DNA of 5,008 nucleotides from Treponema sp. UBA2869 (lineage in GTDB: Bacteria > Spirochaetota > Spirochaetia > Treponematales > Treponemataceae), in contig DEEV01000093.1 of NCBI GenBank assembly GCA_002350445.1, forward strand, positions 410 through 5,417. The letters run 5' to 3'. This document shows, in pieces, positions 1-5,008 of the stretch; positions within the stretch are counted from its first letter, which is position 1; each line of letters starts with the position of its first letter. The notes beneath the pieces were generated by a model that made no database searches, was not told the DNA's origin, and worked only from the letters and a program-made list of their open reading frames with translations. Position numbers and translations under genes: made by a program.

Positions 1-15
1 CTAACGCGGAGTTTT
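1..15 (+). repeat. Leader repeat, copy 1 (CTAACGCGGAGTTTT)
   Basis: The first 15 bases of the window are identical to 1034-1048. Both copies sit about 30 bases before a start codon (29 here, 31 in the other) and are followed by similar sequence: an AT run, GGAGA, a short AT stretch and TAATG. The copy may extend left beyond the window, so its true limit is unknown. It contains GGAG, so part of the match could reflect ribosome-binding function. The preceding CTAACGC is not explained by that. Confidence 0.7.
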
Positions 16-17
16 AT

Positions 18-23
18 GGGAGA
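18..23 (+). promoter_or_regulatory. Ribosome binding site of the YkgJ-family gene
   Basis: GGGAGA ends six bases before the ATG at 30. A second GGAG lies upstream at 8-11, inside the repeated leader element. That one is correctly spaced for the ATG at 16, which opens a four-codon reading frame ending in TAA at 28-30 and overlapping the gene's own ATG. Confidence 0.65.
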
Positions 24-29
24 CTTATA

Positions 30-509
30 ATGAAAGAAGAATTTTATAAAGATGGTTTGTGTTTTGAATGTCAGCGATGTTCATTTTGCTGCGGTCATTC
101 GCCAGGGTATGTATATCTTTCGCAAAGAGATCTTCTGGCATTATGCAAATTTTTTAAAATGTCTGTAAAAGAATTTGTTGCGGTGCATTGCAGGTGGGCT
201 GATTATTATTATGGTGATAAGGTTTTAGCACTGCTGGAAAAAAATAATTACGATTGCGAGCTTTGGAATAACGGGTGCACGGCCTACGAGGCGCGTCCAG
301 TTCAGTGTTCAACTTATCCATTCTGGTCATGGATGATTAAAGATCGAAAAACCTGGGACGAATGCAGTAAAGATTGTCCTGGAATGAATAAGGGACGTTT
401 ATGGACTTTTGAAGAGATAGAGCGTAATAAAATTTCGTATGAGATAAATCGTCCCTTAAAAAAAGAAGAAGTGGAAAAATTAATAGAAAAAGAAGAAAAA
501 AGTTTGTAA
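30..509 (+). CDS. YkgJ-family cysteine-cluster protein (putative zinc- or iron-binding)
   Basis: A 159-residue soluble protein with the Cys pattern of the YkgJ / CxxCxxCC family. The N-terminal cluster is F12-x-C14-x-x-C17-x-x-C20-C21. It is followed by C83 and C93 in the family-typical stretch C-x-A-Y-E-x-R-P-x-x-C with a nearby YPF (residues 96-98), and by C116-P117-G118. Additional cysteines lie at 11, 39, 54, 76 and 112. Family members are thought to bind a metal (zinc or an iron-sulfur cluster) through these residues; their biochemical role is generally unknown, so no reaction is assigned. The C-terminus (about 127-159) is lysine/glutamate-rich and probably helical. The ATG at 30 is chosen because a GGGAGA ribosome binding site at 18-23 lies six bases upstream. 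There is no signal peptide or membrane segment, so it is probably cytoplasmic. The next gene starts 29 bases downstream on the same strand, so co-transcription is likely. Family assignment is firm; function is not. Confidence 0.88.
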   Translation: MKEEFYKDGLCFECQRCSFCCGHSPGYVYLSQRDLLALCKFFKMSVKEFVAVHCRWADYYYGDKVLALLEKNNYDCELWNNGCTAYEARPVQCSTYPFWSWMIKDRKTWDECSKDCPGMNKGRLWTFEEIERNKISYEINRPLKKEEVEKLIEKEEKSL

Positions 510-527
510 AACCTAAGACTATAGGTT
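510..527 (+). other. Small intergenic hairpin between the YkgJ-family gene and the next gene
   Basis: AACCTA (510-515) and TAGGTT (522-527) are perfect inverted repeats around a six-base loop, beginning at the base after the first gene's stop codon. The arms are AT-rich and no T run follows, so it is a poor intrinsic terminator. It ends eleven bases before the GTG start of the next gene and covers the only purine-rich candidate (AGG, 523-525) for a ribosome binding site there, so it could affect translation of that gene. The pairing is visible; the role is inference. Confidence 0.35.
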
Positions 528-538
528 ATTATATAAGT

Positions 539-1024
539 GTGAGTAAAAAGACATTAAATATTTATAAATCTCTTGATTCTCTGAATTTTCTGAACAGCCG
601 TCTTAATCAAATTTGTTCAAAAAATAGTGTTGATTTTCAGCAGGAAACTAAAAACGAGATTGAAAATATATCTTTTGAAATGGGGCAGGAGCTTAAATCT
701 CTTAAGTTCTGGATTGAATCGCTTTATTCTTTTAATGGAAAATCTACGAGCAAGGCAAAAAAAGTCGCAAGCCGCCAGAATGGAATGAAAGGCGGTCGCC
801 CTCCGAAGGAAATTACTCAGATAAAAAACAGAATTTTTGAACTGGAAGAAACGCTTATTCCAGATTTAGAACACTCGCGGAGAATGTCTGATGATCAGAA
901 TTTTCTTCTTGAACTTGATGACAAAATTATAAAGGCAAATAAAGAAAAACGGGAGCTGGAATTAAAGCTTACGGAATGGGAATATAAAAAAACAGGGAGC
1001 GTAATAAAAATTACATCTGTATAA
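539..1024 (+). CDS. Protein of unknown function with an AT-hook-like GGRPPK motif and coiled-coil C-terminus
   Basis: I do not recognise this 161-residue protein as a named family. Residues 1-65 are polar and probably helical. Residues 68-90 are strongly basic and contain S78-R-Q-N-G-x-K-G-G-R-P-P-K90, whose core (G86-R-P88 with flanking Lys) resembles an AT-hook, a minor-groove DNA-binding motif. Similar NG-x-KGGRPxK segments occur in small phage- and plasmid-encoded proteins. Residues 91-150 are rich in Glu, Lys and Leu with heptad-like spacing, consistent with a coiled coil and dimerisation. It has one cysteine (C26) and no signal peptide or membrane segment. The start is GTG at 539; the frame stays open upstream but offers no better start, and there is no clear Shine-Dalgarno. 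An internal ATG at codon 48 is possible but would remove a large N-terminal part. It lies 29 bases after the YkgJ-family gene and probably shares its transcript. DNA or RNA binding is inference from the basic motif only. Confidence 0.7.
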   Translation: MSKKTLNIYKSLDSLNFLNSRLNQICSKNSVDFQQETKNEIENISFEMGQELKSLKFWIESLYSFNGKSTSKAKKVASRQNGMKGGRPPKEITQIKNRIFELEETLIPDLEHSRRMSDDQNFLLELDDKIIKANKEKRELELKLTEWEYKKTGSVIKITSV

Positions 1025-1025
1025 T
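1020..1025 (+). promoter_or_regulatory. Possible -10 box (TATAAT) for the hybrid kinase gene
   Basis: A perfect TATAAT overlaps the TAA stop (1022-1024) of the preceding gene. Transcription from it would begin near 1032, almost exactly where the 15-base leader repeat starts (1034), giving a leader of about 30 bases. No convincing -35 box is seen at the expected distance, and a TATAAT is not rare in AT-rich DNA, so this remains tentative. Confidence 0.35.
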
Positions 1026-1033
1026 TTTTATTG

Positions 1034-1048
1034 CTAACGCGGAGTTTT
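1034..1048 (+). repeat. Leader repeat, copy 2 (CTAACGCGGAGTTTT)
   Basis: Identical over 15 bases to the start of the window. It is followed by an AT stretch, the ribosome binding site GGAGA at 1054-1058 and then TAATG, with the kinase ATG at 1065. The shared arrangement before two unrelated genes suggests a common 5' leader or translation-initiation element rather than duplication of a gene. Confidence 0.75.
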
Positions 1049-1053
1049 TATTT

Positions 1054-1058
1054 GGAGA
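1054..1058 (+). promoter_or_regulatory. Ribosome binding site of the hybrid kinase gene
   Basis: GGAGA lies six bases before the ATG at 1065, the same spacing as for the first gene. It fixes the kinase start, which also places the first membrane helix about 17 residues from the N-terminus, as expected for a signal anchor. Confidence 0.7.
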
Positions 1059-1064
1059 TTATTA

Positions 1065-3830
1065 ATGGTTAAGTTTGAACAGGCAAAAGATATAGGTATC
1101 GCAGAAAAGATTTCTTATACTGTAATTTTAGCTTTTATTATAGTTTTACTTTGTTCCCAGCATTTTCTTCCAAGTGAAAAAGTAACTCATGATTTTTTTA
1201 TGCCTTTTCAGGCTTCATGGGAACGCGTGTTTCCTGACAATACAATTTTTCCTGTTGAAACTCTTTCCTCTGTAACAGCAGAGCCTATGGAGCCTGTGTA
1301 TTTTAGAACAAAGCTTCCTACAGGTATAAAAAATCATGCTTATCTTCTATATACGAGCAACAGACAGGACGTAAATTTTTATATTGACCGTGAACTGCGT
1401 ACTGAATATACGAATCGCGATACAAGAATGGTAGGGGCATATTCGCCAAGCGCTTACGTTTTTGTGCCGTTAAAAGAAAGTGACGTTGGAAAAACCCTTT
1501 CATTTGTTACAAAAGGACCAAAGGGGTTTAGTGGTGAAATAAGTCCAATTTATTATTGTACGCAAATTGGCGCAATACGTTTTCTTCTGGCTCAGCACGG
1601 ACCAGCGTTTATTTTTGTAATTTTTCTTGCATCATTTTCATTTATTTGTGTAGTTATATGTATTATTTATTCTTGTATATATAAAAAAGTAATTTCTACT
1701 CAATCTTTAGCGATTGGTCTTTTTCTTAATGCAATTTACCTTCTTACTCATTCGGTTTTTTGTCAGTTGATTTTTAAGAATTATTCTGTAGTTTCTTTTT
1801 CAAGTATGATGCTGTTTAGTCTGCAGCTTTTGCCGTTTATTTTTTATATTGACCGGATGCAGGATTTTTCAAATCACAGGATTTTTGTTGTAACGGAATT
1901 CTTTGTGCTTTCAATTTTCTGTGCTGTTGTTGTCTTTCAGCTTTTGCCGTGTGATTGTTTTAATGTAGCCGTTGCGCTAAGTTTTGTTGAAATCTTTGTT
2001 ATTTATGCGGCAATCATTTATTCATTCTATAAAGATTATAAGATTTTGCGCCTTAAGAAATATCATTCTATTGCTGTAATGGCAATAATCTTTATGTTTG
2101 TATTTTTTATTAATTCTTATTTTACAATTTACAGCGATTTATACAATCTTGATTTTACAATTTTCTATAGTGTTATTGCCACGGTTTTATTCTGTCTTGA
2201 AATAATCAAAGCCCTAAAACAGGCTGCAGATGCTGAAAAGAACAGACTTAAGGCTCTGGAAGCAAGTGCAACAAAGTCTGCATTTCTTGCAAATATGTCT
2301 CATGAAATCAGAACGCCTATTAACAGTATTATAGGTATGAACGAAATGATTTTGCGTGAAGAGAATAATCCTGCAATTTTAAATTATGCATATTCAGTTC
2401 AGAATGCAAGTAAGCTTTTGCTTGAAATTATAAATGATATTCTGGACTTTTCTAAAATTGAAGCAGGCCGTCTGCAGATTGTTCCTACGGAATATCATCT
2501 TGCGGCAATGCTTACGGATATCGTGCATATTCTTAAGGAACGCGCTCAAAAGAAAAATCTTAATGTTGTTTTAAAGGTTTCTCCGACATTGCCTACTGTT
2601 CTTTATGGTGATGAAGTCAGAATTCGTCAGATTATGATGAATCTTATTTCGAATGCTGTAAAATATACGGAGAAGGGCTCAATTGTATTAGAACTTACAT
2701 CAATGCGATATGGAGAAATTTTTGATTTGCAGTTCTCAGTTCGCGATACGGGAATAGGAATTAAAAAAGAAAATCTTTCTAAACTGTTCCATGAATTTAC
2801 CCGTATCGATGAAAAAAATAATTACAAGATAGAAGGAACTGGTCTTGGACTTACAATCACTAAGCGTCTTGTAGACATGATGAAAGGTTCTATTACTGTT
2901 GAAAGTGTTTACAGACAGGGTAGTACTTTCACTGTAAAAATTCCGCAGAAAATCAGAAATAAAGAACATATTGGTGATTTTGAAAAATACTATGAGCTTG
3001 AAAAGAGCAGGCGTGTTATTAATCGCGAATTGTTCCATGCGCCTTCCGCAAAAGTTCTTGTTGTTGATGATAATCTGTCTAATCAGCTGGTTGTACAGGA
3101 GCTGCTTAAGCGAACTCTGGTTCAGGTTGATGTTGCAAATACTGGACGTTCTTGTATTCTGCGCTGCAGGGAACAGCATTTTGATGTAATCTTTATGGAT
3201 GATATGATGCCGGATATGAACGGAGCTGAAACCTTAAATATGCTCCGCGAAGATGATAATTCAAAGTGTTCTGATATTCCAGTTATTATTCTTACTGCAA
3301 ATGCAATTTCCGGTGCAAAAGAAAAATATCTTGAAGAAGGTTTCACGGACTATCTTTCTAAACCAATTGATTCAGAAAAAATGGAACAGCTTCTTGCAAA
3401 ATATTTGCCGCAGAAAAAGCTTGTTCTTGATTTTGAATCTTCGGAAAATGAAGAAAAATCTTTAACAGAACGTAACGATAATTCACGCAAAATTTCCATT
3501 CAGGGAATGGATTATGAAAAGCTTCTGGAACGTTTTAGCAGAAAAGAGGATTTTATAAAAAATCTGTTCTCTGTAACTTATACTGAAGGTCTTATTCAGC
3601 TTAAAAAAATGCGAGAATTCATTAAAGAAAACAAATACAAAGATTATGCAATAGAAGTTCATGCTTTAAAAAGCATTTATTCAAATTTGTGTGCTAATCA
3701 GCTTGCAGATCATGCAAAACAACACGAATATGCCGTAAAAGATGAAAATTATGAATATATTAATCAGGATTGTGAGCTTTTGTTCCAGGAATTTGAAACT
3801 TTCCTTGAGCAGCTTAAAATGGCCCGGTAA
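1065..3830 (+). CDS. Hybrid sensor histidine kinase: extracytoplasmic domain, 7 TM helices, HisKA-HATPase, REC, Hpt
   Basis: A 921-residue inner-membrane phosphorelay protein. One N-terminal helix (about 17-32) is followed by an extracytoplasmic region (about 35-178) that looks beta-rich, including VNFYIDREL and AYVFVPLKESDVG, and may be a 7TMR-DISM-like jelly-roll sensor. Seven helices follow (about 181-206, 214-237, 242-262, 273-294, 301-322, 335-356, 364-382). Lys/Arg-rich loops at 207-208, 263-272 and 323-334 fall on the predicted cytoplasmic side, which puts the kinase inside. There is no HAMP domain; a short helical linker (383-404) leads to HisKA with H-box H413 (SHEIRTP). The ATPase shows N530 (N box), D561-TGIGI and G591-TGLGL. 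The receiver has D668/D669, phospho-acceptor D712, T744 and K766 with CheY-like spacing. The C-terminal Hpt has H866 in HALKS. All catalytic residues are present. Phosphate should run H413 to D712 to H866 to an unlinked response regulator. The ligand is unknown. Confidence 0.95.
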   Translation: MVKFEQAKDIGIAEKISYTVILAFIIVLLCSQHFLPSEKVTHDFFMPFQASWERVFPDNTIFPVETLSSVTAEPMEPVYFRTKLPTGIKNHAYLLYTSNRQDVNFYIDRELRTEYTNRDTRMVGAYSPSAYVFVPLKESDVGKTLSFVTKGPKGFSGEISPIYYCTQIGAIRFLLAQHGPAFIFVIFLASFSFICVVICIIYSCIYKKVISTQSLAIGLFLNAIYLLTHSVFCQLIFKNYSVVSFSSMMLFSLQLLPFIFYIDRMQDFSNHRIFVVTEFFVLSIFCAVVVFQLLPCDCFNVAVALSFVEIFVIYAAIIYSFYKDYKILRLKKYHSIAVMAIIFMFVFFINSYFTIYSDLYNLDFTIFYSVIATVLFCLEIIKALKQAADAEKNRLKALEASATKSAFLANMSHEIRTPINSIIGMNEMILREENNPAILNYAYSVQNASKLLLEIINDILDFSKIEAGRLQIVPTEYHLAAMLTDIVHILKERAQKKNLNVVLKVSPTLPTVLYGDEVRIRQIMMNLISNAVKYTEKGSIVLELTSMRYGEIFDLQFSVRDTGIGIKKENLSKLFHEFTRIDEKNNYKIEGTGLGLTITKRLVDMMKGSITVESVYRQGSTFTVKIPQKIRNKEHIGDFEKYYELEKSRRVINRELFHAPSAKVLVVDDNLSNQLVVQELLKRTLVQVDVANTGRSCILRCREQHFDVIFMDDMMPDMNGAETLNMLREDDNSKCSDIPVIILTANAISGAKEKYLEEGFTDYLSKPIDSEKMEQLLAKYLPQKKLVLDFESSENEEKSLTERNDNSRKISIQGMDYEKLLERFSRKEDFIKNLFSVTYTEGLIQLKKMREFIKENKYKDYAIEVHALKSIYSNLCANQLADHAKQHEYAVKDENYEYINQDCELLFQEFETFLEQLKMAR

Positions 3831-3861
3831 ATTCGGAATCATCTTTTTACAATATTGGTTT

Positions 3862-3880
3862 ATAAATTGGGGCGATTTAT
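3862..3880 (+). other. AT-rich hairpin in the kinase-TatD spacer
   Basis: ATAAAT (3862-3867) and ATTTAT (3875-3880) are inverted repeats, extendable by one T-G wobble pair around a GGGGC loop. A run of six T lies at 3889-3894, eight bases after the stem. The stem is all A-T apart from the wobble, and the T run is displaced, so it would be at best a weak terminator of the kinase transcript. Confidence 0.25.
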
Positions 3881-3909
3881 TTGCTCTGTTTTTTAATGAA
3901 TGTTATATT
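3881..3909 (+). promoter_or_regulatory. Possible promoter of the TatD-family gene
   Basis: TTGCTC (3881-3886) and TATATT (3904-3909) are separated by 17 bases, matching the usual sigma-70 spacing. The -35 box is a poor match and the -10 box a good one. The predicted start would be about ten bases before the ATG at 3926, an unusually short leader. The 95-base gap after the kinase stop is the main reason to expect a promoter here. Confidence 0.3.
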
Positions 3910-3925
3910 TTATTAGAGTGGTTTT

Positions 3926-4813
3926 ATGTATTCAGATTCACTGATGAATTTTTATCAAATTACGGAAGAACTCGGCTTGCAGCAGGGCGCGGACAGTTTG
4001 ATGGAAATGGAACAAAATGGAGTTTCGTTTGCATTGGACAGCGGCGTTCACGTTGATGATATCTGGGCGCGCGCTGGTCGTGTGGAAGAATGTCTTGATT
4101 TGATTGATGACGAAATTCAAAAAAATCATATACAGAAGATGATGTATTTTGCAGCCGGTGTAATGCCCGATTCAGATTCTGTGGATAATCGCTTTGAAAT
4201 TATTGAAAATCTTGAAAATGTAATAAATGAATTTAGGGAGAGCGACAGTATTTTTGCCAGTCATCTTGTTGCGATTGGACCTGGTGGAATTGATCATGAC
4301 TGGGATTCGGTTGAATATAAGGGAAGAGATCACGAATATTTTGACTATGATGCTGTAAATGATGAAAAAGACTTGTTTGCGTTGCAGCTTACGCTGGCAA
4401 AAAAGCTAAATATGCCTTTTATTCTGCATAGCCGGAAAGGTTTTAAAGAAACTTCTGATGTTTTGAAGGCTGTAAAGTGGGATAGGGGTGTAGTGCACGG
4501 ATTTTCTTACAGTCAGTCTGAGCTGGATTTTTTTCTTGACATGGGATGGTATGTAAGTTTTAGCGGAACGGTTACTTATGCAGGAAAAAAATCTTTTAAT
4601 GATATGTCTGATTTGTTGAATTGTGTGCCAAAAGATCGTCTTTTAATTGAAACCGATTGTCCGTTTTATCCGCCGGTTCCTGTAAAAAGCGATTCAAATA
4701 TTCCAGAAAATATCAAATACATTTATGAATATATTTCTTCTAAAAGAAATATTACCAGCCGCAAACTAAGTGAAATTGTTGATTCAAATTTCCAGAAGCT
4801 TTTTGGGATTTAG
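3926..4813 (+). CDS. TatD-family metal-dependent hydrolase homologue with incomplete metal centre
   Basis: A 295-residue protein with the TIM-barrel signature of the TatD deoxyribonuclease family, somewhat longer than the usual 255-270. Recognisable blocks in order are VAIGPGGID (116-123), MPFILHSRKGF with H168, VVHGFS with H191, WYVSFSGTVTYAG, and RLLIETDCPFYPP with D244. The C-terminal NIPENIKYIYEYI ... SNFQKLFGI matches the family ending. Active TatD proteins bind two metal ions through an N-terminal HxH, a Glu in GExGLD, two further His and an Asp. Here the N-terminus reads MYSDSLMN, with L6 and N8 where HxH is expected, and P119 replaces the Glu. D123, H168, H191 and D244 are kept. The ATG at 3926 follows an AGAGTGG-like ribosome binding site, and an in-frame stop at 3914-3916 blocks extension, so a missed upstream start does not explain the loss. 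It is probably soluble. DNase activity should not be assumed; it may be a metal-poor or repurposed member. Family confident, activity doubtful. Confidence 0.88.
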   Translation: MYSDSLMNFYQITEELGLQQGADSLMEMEQNGVSFALDSGVHVDDIWARAGRVEECLDLIDDEIQKNHIQKMMYFAAGVMPDSDSVDNRFEIIENLENVINEFRESDSIFASHLVAIGPGGIDHDWDSVEYKGRDHEYFDYDAVNDEKDLFALQLTLAKKLNMPFILHSRKGFKETSDVLKAVKWDRGVVHGFSYSQSELDFFLDMGWYVSFSGTVTYAGKKSFNDMSDLLNCVPKDRLLIETDCPFYPPVPVKSDSNIPENIKYIYEYISSKRNITSRKLSEIVDSNFQKLFGI

Positions 4814-4824
4814 TTATATATACT

Positions 4825-4848
4825 GTTCAGATTACGCCGGATCTGGAT
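4825..4848 (+). other. Hairpin just after the TatD-family gene
   Basis: The arms at 4825-4832 and 4841-4848 pair over eight positions: CAGAT with ATCTG, extended outward by one T-A and two G-T/T-G pairs, around an eight-base loop. It starts 11 bases after the stop codon and has no T run, so it may protect the 3' end or be incidental. Confidence 0.3.
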
Positions 4849-4858
4849 TTAAGTGAAT

Positions 4859-4920
4859 AAATAGTTTAAGTCATAATGACATAGGTGGCTTGATTGTTGC
4901 AAGTGACGGACTATTTTTTT
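4859..4920 (+). terminator. Probable intrinsic terminator after the TatD-family gene
   Basis: AAATAGT (4859-4865) pairs with ACTATTT (4910-4916). Two T-G wobble pairs and GTCA (4870-4873) with TGAC (4904-4907) continue the stem past a two-base bulge. The loop contains a further small hairpin, CTTG/CAAG (4889-4892 with 4900-4903). The 3' arm runs directly into seven T (4914-4920). An alternative local hairpin, GTCA-TAA-TGAC (4870-4880), competes with the long stem. Position after the last complete gene and the T run support termination; the outer stem is AT-rich, so strength is uncertain. Confidence 0.5.
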
Positions 4921-4931
4921 AATACACTTTT

Positions 4932-4937
4932 TATAAT
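4932..4937 (+). promoter_or_regulatory. Possible -10 box (TATAAT) for a gene beyond the right edge
   Basis: A perfect TATAAT lies 12 bases after the probable terminator. Nothing close to a -35 consensus is seen 16-18 bases upstream, where the terminator T run sits. It would direct transcription into the unresolved stretch at 4971-5008, which could be the start of a tRNA-like RNA or the leader of a gene beginning at ATG 4996. Confidence 0.3.
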
Positions 4938-5008
4938 CTATCTTCTGTCTACCTAAGAACATCTATTTTAGCGGTCGTTGATTAATTGGTAAAATATGGG
5001 TTCCTCTA

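Noticed and set aside
530..535. TATATA as a -10 box for the unknown gene
   Set aside because: Transcription would start at or after the GTG start codon, and no -35 box is present; co-transcription with the upstream gene is simpler.
2736..3179. A 147-codon open frame on the - strand inside the kinase gene
   Set aside because: It lies opposite the ATPase and receiver domains, which are clearly coding on the + strand, and its translation shows no recognisable domain. The same applies to the smaller - strand frames at 1318-1503, 3122-3346 and 3938-4129.
3926..3960. A frameshift or misplaced start hiding a normal HxH in the TatD-family protein
   Set aside because: The other two frames give CAC-TGA-TGA and RFTDEF-type reading with no HxH, and an in-frame TAG at 3914 prevents extension, so the loss appears genuine in the sequence as given.
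3742..4056. A 104-codon + strand frame bridging the kinase end and the TatD start
   Set aside because: It overlaps both genes out of frame, has no ribosome binding site, and its sequence is low-complexity hydrophobic/basic with no family features. The + frames at 2971-3189 and 3253-3465 are rejected for the same overlap reason.
511..4958. ACCTAAGA present at both 511-518 and 4951-4958
   Set aside because: An eight-base match is expected by chance in a 5 kb AT-rich window and the two contexts share nothing else.
4999..5008. Final CTA read as an amber-suppressor (pyrrolysine-type) anticodon
   Set aside because: Placing CTA as the anticodon needs two extra bases before the anticodon stem, and the D-loop has the ordinary GG that pyrrolysine tRNAs lack. 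With no 3' half visible the reading is unsupported.
1..5008. CRISPR array, insertion sequence, or toxin-antitoxin pair
   Set aside because: No regularly spaced repeats, no transposase or terminal inverted repeats, and no small gene pair with toxin-antitoxin layout were found on either strand.

Overview
The window is an AT-rich bacterial segment with four genes, all on the + strand and closely packed. They are a YkgJ-type cysteine-cluster protein, a small protein of unknown function with an AT-hook-like motif, a large membrane hybrid histidine kinase, and a TatD-family protein. Gene style suggests a host-associated spirochaete, most likely a gut or rumen Treponema: AT-rich third positions, GGAG-type ribosome binding sites followed by T runs, and an eight-helix sensor kinase with an HK-REC-Hpt tail. 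That assignment is inference from style and family content; no rRNA or other marker gene is present.

Layout: 1-29 is a leader with a ribosome binding site; 30-509 is the YkgJ-family gene; 510-538 is a short spacer with a small hairpin; 539-1024 is the unknown gene, with a GTG start. Positions 1025-1064 hold a second copy of the 15-base leader element seen at the very start of the window, and 1065-3830 is the 921-residue hybrid kinase. Positions 3831-3925 are a spacer with a possible promoter, and 3926-4813 is the TatD-family gene. The last 195 bases hold two hairpins, the second ending in a T run (probable terminator), then a consensus -10 box and an unresolved stretch at the right edge.

How the genes relate: the first two are probably one transcript. 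The kinase probably has its own start point, because a TATAAT box overlaps the stop codon of the gene before it and lies just upstream of the repeated leader. The kinase carries its own receiver and phosphotransfer domains but no output domain and no adjacent response regulator, so its final partner must be encoded elsewhere. No pathway visibly links the four genes.

The two observations most worth following are the TatD-family protein, which has lost the N-terminal HxH pair and the bridging glutamate of the metal centre while keeping the rest of the fold signature, and the identical 15-base element at nearly the same distance from two unrelated start codons. I see no mobile element, CRISPR array, toxin-antitoxin pair or clear novel defence system.
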